Part shown: positions 62,634-64,000 of the stretch, in pieces | Numbering within the stretch: the stretch's first letter is position 1 | Layout of the letters: every line of letters begins with the position of its first letter | DNA from: Chitinophagales bacterium | Lineage (GTDB): Bacteria > Bacteroidota > Bacteroidia > Chitinophagales > Chitinophagaceae | Assembly (NCBI GenBank): GCA_020636505.1 | Contig: JACJXR010000002.1 | Coordinates: 62,001-126,000 of the forward strand | DNA length: 64,000 nt | Direction of reading: 5' to 3' | The notes under the pieces: generated by a model | Databases searched by the model: none | The model's input: the letters and a program-made list of their open reading frames with translations, nothing else | Told to the model about the DNA's origin: nothing | Position numbers and translations under genes: made by a program

Positions 62634-63377
62634 ATGAACAAGTACGGACATAGAGGAATGCACAGACGCCACAGAGGTGGTGGTGGAGATAAAAGATGGT
62701 TCGGGCTCATCCTATTGCTCATAGGTTCTGTCCTTTTGTTGAGGAAATTCGACCTACTGTATTTCAACTGGCACGACATGTGGCCATGGATATTGGTATT
62801 CGTTGGTACGATGATAGGCGTCAAAAGCAAATTCCGTAACAATGCATCTTGGATATTGATATTGATAGGTGTTGCGCACTTGTTGCCGGTGTTTACGATA
62901 TTCGGAGTTGCCTCCACAGCATTGGCAATACCTGCGGCATTCATTTTGGTAGGTATACTTATCATACTCAACCCCTCAAAAAAAAAGCGCTGGGATGCAC
63001 GATGTGACAACAACATGAAAACCGTCACTAACAGTGACAGTACCATAAACATAGATGTCACTTTCGGTGGGCACAAAGAGATAATCACATCCAAAGACTT
63101 TAGAGGTGGTACCGTTTCCACAACATTCGGTGGCACAGAATTGAATCTCATCAATGCAGACACCACTCAAGAAACCATTGAGCTGAACCTGCGTGTATCA
63201 TTCGGTGGTGTGGAATTGGCTGTGCCTTCGCACTGGGAGATAAGAAATGAGATATCCAACACACTTGGAAATGTAGAAGACGAGCGCAATATTCAAACCT
63301 CACCCGGAGAAAAGAAAGTAATCTTAGTACTTACCGGAAGCTGCAGCTTCGGTAACATCGAAATAAAATCTTACTGA
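62634..63377 (+). CDS. LiaF-like transmembrane protein
   Basis: 247 residues. A basic N-terminus (HRGMHRRHRGGGGDKRW) precedes four helices of the LiaI/LiaF type (FGLILLLIGSVLLLRKF; WPWILVFVGTMIGV; ASWILILIGVAHLLPVF; ALAIPAAFILVGILIIL), and a C-terminal beta-rich domain with repeated TFGG motifs follows (INIDVTFGGHKEII, VSTTFGGTELNLIN, LRVSFGGVELAVP, GSCSFGNIEIKSY). Such proteins control envelope-stress kinases of the LiaS type; the kinase starting at 63709 fits as partner. Confidence 0.88.
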   Translation: MNKYGHRGMHRRHRGGGGDKRWFGLILLLIGSVLLLRKFDLLYFNWHDMWPWILVFVGTMIGVKSKFRNNASWILILIGVAHLLPVFTIFGVASTALAIPAAFILVGILIILNPSKKKRWDARCDNNMKTVTNSDSTINIDVTFGGHKEIITSKDFRGGTVSTTFGGTELNLINADTTQETIELNLRVSFGGVELAVPSHWEIRNEISNTLGNVEDERNIQTSPGEKKVILVLTGSCSFGNIEIKSY

Positions 63378-63394
63378 CACCAACATCTGATTAC

Positions 63395-63706
63395 ATGAAA
63401 AGCTATGCATCACAAATAGTGTTTTCCATCAACTGCGATGGTGTATTCACAGGCCAATACGACGAGCAATGGCGACTTGTATATGCCGAAGACAGCCATG
63501 ACGCAATTGAGGCGGCCAAAAGTATCGCGATACAAGAGGCCTATAACATCAAGGACAGGTATGGGCGACACATAACTTGGAACTTGATAGCCATAAAAGA
63601 TGTGAGAGAAGTGGCGATAGAGCATGGCAGTTTGTTAAATTCGTCTATTATAGACATGAAGCCCGTAGCGGCTCCCATCTGGGAAAATGAAACAGTACAG
63701 TCATAA
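63395..63706 (+). CDS. DUF4288-like protein
   Basis: 103 residues, cytoplasmic. The pattern SYASQIVFSINCDG...QWRLVYAEDSHDAIEAAKSIAIQEAY...ITWNLIAIKDVREV matches the DUF4288 family in outline. Its function is unknown. It lies 17 nt after the LiaF-like gene and 2 nt before the kinase gene, so it belongs to the same unit. Confidence 0.75.
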   Translation: MKSYASQIVFSINCDGVFTGQYDEQWRLVYAEDSHDAIEAAKSIAIQEAYNIKDRYGRHITWNLIAIKDVREVAIEHGSLLNSSIIDMKPVAAPIWENETVQS

Positions 63707-63708
63707 CA

Positions 63709-64000
63709 TTGCCTGTAGCTACTAAAAATATCATCTGGTTATTGCCATTACTGGGACTTTCAGTAATGGCCGGCCAGTATATTATACTTACTGAGGCTTA
63801 TCACATTCCCTTCAACGAAGCAGTAACCGACAGCGTCATTACCGTATCGGTATTATCCTTTTCCATATGGATAATGGTACAAAGCATAAGGCTCTACCCT
63901 ACCAGAGCAGGCTCATTGCTTTACTCACTCATAATATCCATCCTGCTTGCCATCGGCTGTGTATTAATGAGCAATACCATACTCAAAATGTCATTGGGAG
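63709..64000 (+). CDS. N-terminus of a membrane protein, probably LytS-type sensor kinase (runs off the window)
   Basis: 97 codons are visible from a TTG at 63709 and the frame is still open at base 64000. Three hydrophobic helices are seen (IIWLLPLLGLSVMAGQYIIL; SVITVSVLSFSIWIMVQS; LLYSLIISILLAIGCVLMS). The layout FNEAVTDSVIT with following helices is typical of the N-terminus of LytS/LytT-type kinases in Bacteroidota that carry no large sensor domain. The kinase part lies outside the window, so the call rests on layout and on the LiaF-like neighbour. Confidence 0.6.
   Translation, partial: MPVATKNIIWLLPLLGLSVMAGQYIILTEAYHIPFNEAVTDSVITVSVLSFSIWIMVQSIRLYPTRAGSLLYSLIISILLAIGCVLMSNTILKMSLG

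Overview
The window is a chromosomal segment of a Bacteroidota bacterium, most likely of the Chitinophagia/Chitinophagaceae type. The signs are: several secreted proteins with type IX secretion (T9SS) C-terminal sorting domains, a SusC/CirA-like carboxypeptidase-regulatory TonB receptor, LytS/LytTR and TPR-HTH regulators, an exosortase with a PID-CTERM-like substrate, WaaA (Gram-negative LPS), almost no Shine-Dalgarno sequences, and promoters of the Bacteroidota form (TTG or TTTG near -33, TAnnTTTG near -7). Species cannot be named from the sequence.

Layout. 0-20.2 kb is a core region: an OmpR-type two-component pair; rpsA with an atypical strong SD and a TTG start; an acyltransferase; a small envelope cluster holding an S41-like and an alpha/beta-hydrolase-like protein, both of which seem to lack the nucleophile; ilvE; recQ with a small partner gene; a T9SS protein; a CvfB-like S1 protein; DUF4412- and DUF58-type proteins; and the pheT - coiled-coil - lipoprotein - outer-membrane gene chain. 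20.2-33.2 kb carries dnaB behind a long structured leader, a T9SS adhesin-like protein, a cysteine desulfurase, and the most interesting core cluster: a vitamin-K-dependent-carboxylase-like HTTM protein, an exosortase and its membrane partner, followed by a T9SS protein with seven propeller-like repeats and a small Asp/Gly-rich protein ending in a PID-CTERM-like signal. 33.1-42.7 kb carries waaA, nucleotide-sugar genes, yajQ, an ABC-F ATPase and a TonB receptor. 42.8-48.7 kb is a regulatory block: a LytS/LytTR pair, a TPR-HTH regulator, and two ~45-residue one-helix membrane proteins, one of them preceded by GTTAAC-type repeats that look like LytTR sites.

48.79-59.03 kb is a genomic island inserted into the 3' end of tRNA-Ser(TGA). 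A 15-bp copy of the tRNA end lies at the far border, the tRNA's probable original terminator is stranded just beyond it, and a 19-bp near-repeat lies just inside both ends. The island carries small unknown genes, then a defence operon (Z1 helicase-like, PD-(D/E)XK nuclease-like, AIPR). The Z1 gene is cut exactly at the end of an IS21-family element (56211-58816) that has no target duplication. This suggests that the N-terminal half of Z1, any upstream methylase/MORC genes and the island integrase were lost in an IS-linked deletion.

59.0-64 kb returns to core genes: tRNA-Ser, msrA, tRNA-Leu(GAG), a histidine kinase, a GT2 glycosyltransferase, and a LiaF-like protein with a DUF4288-like protein and the start of a LytS-like kinase that runs off the window.

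All family assignments come from reading motifs by eye; no database search was possible.
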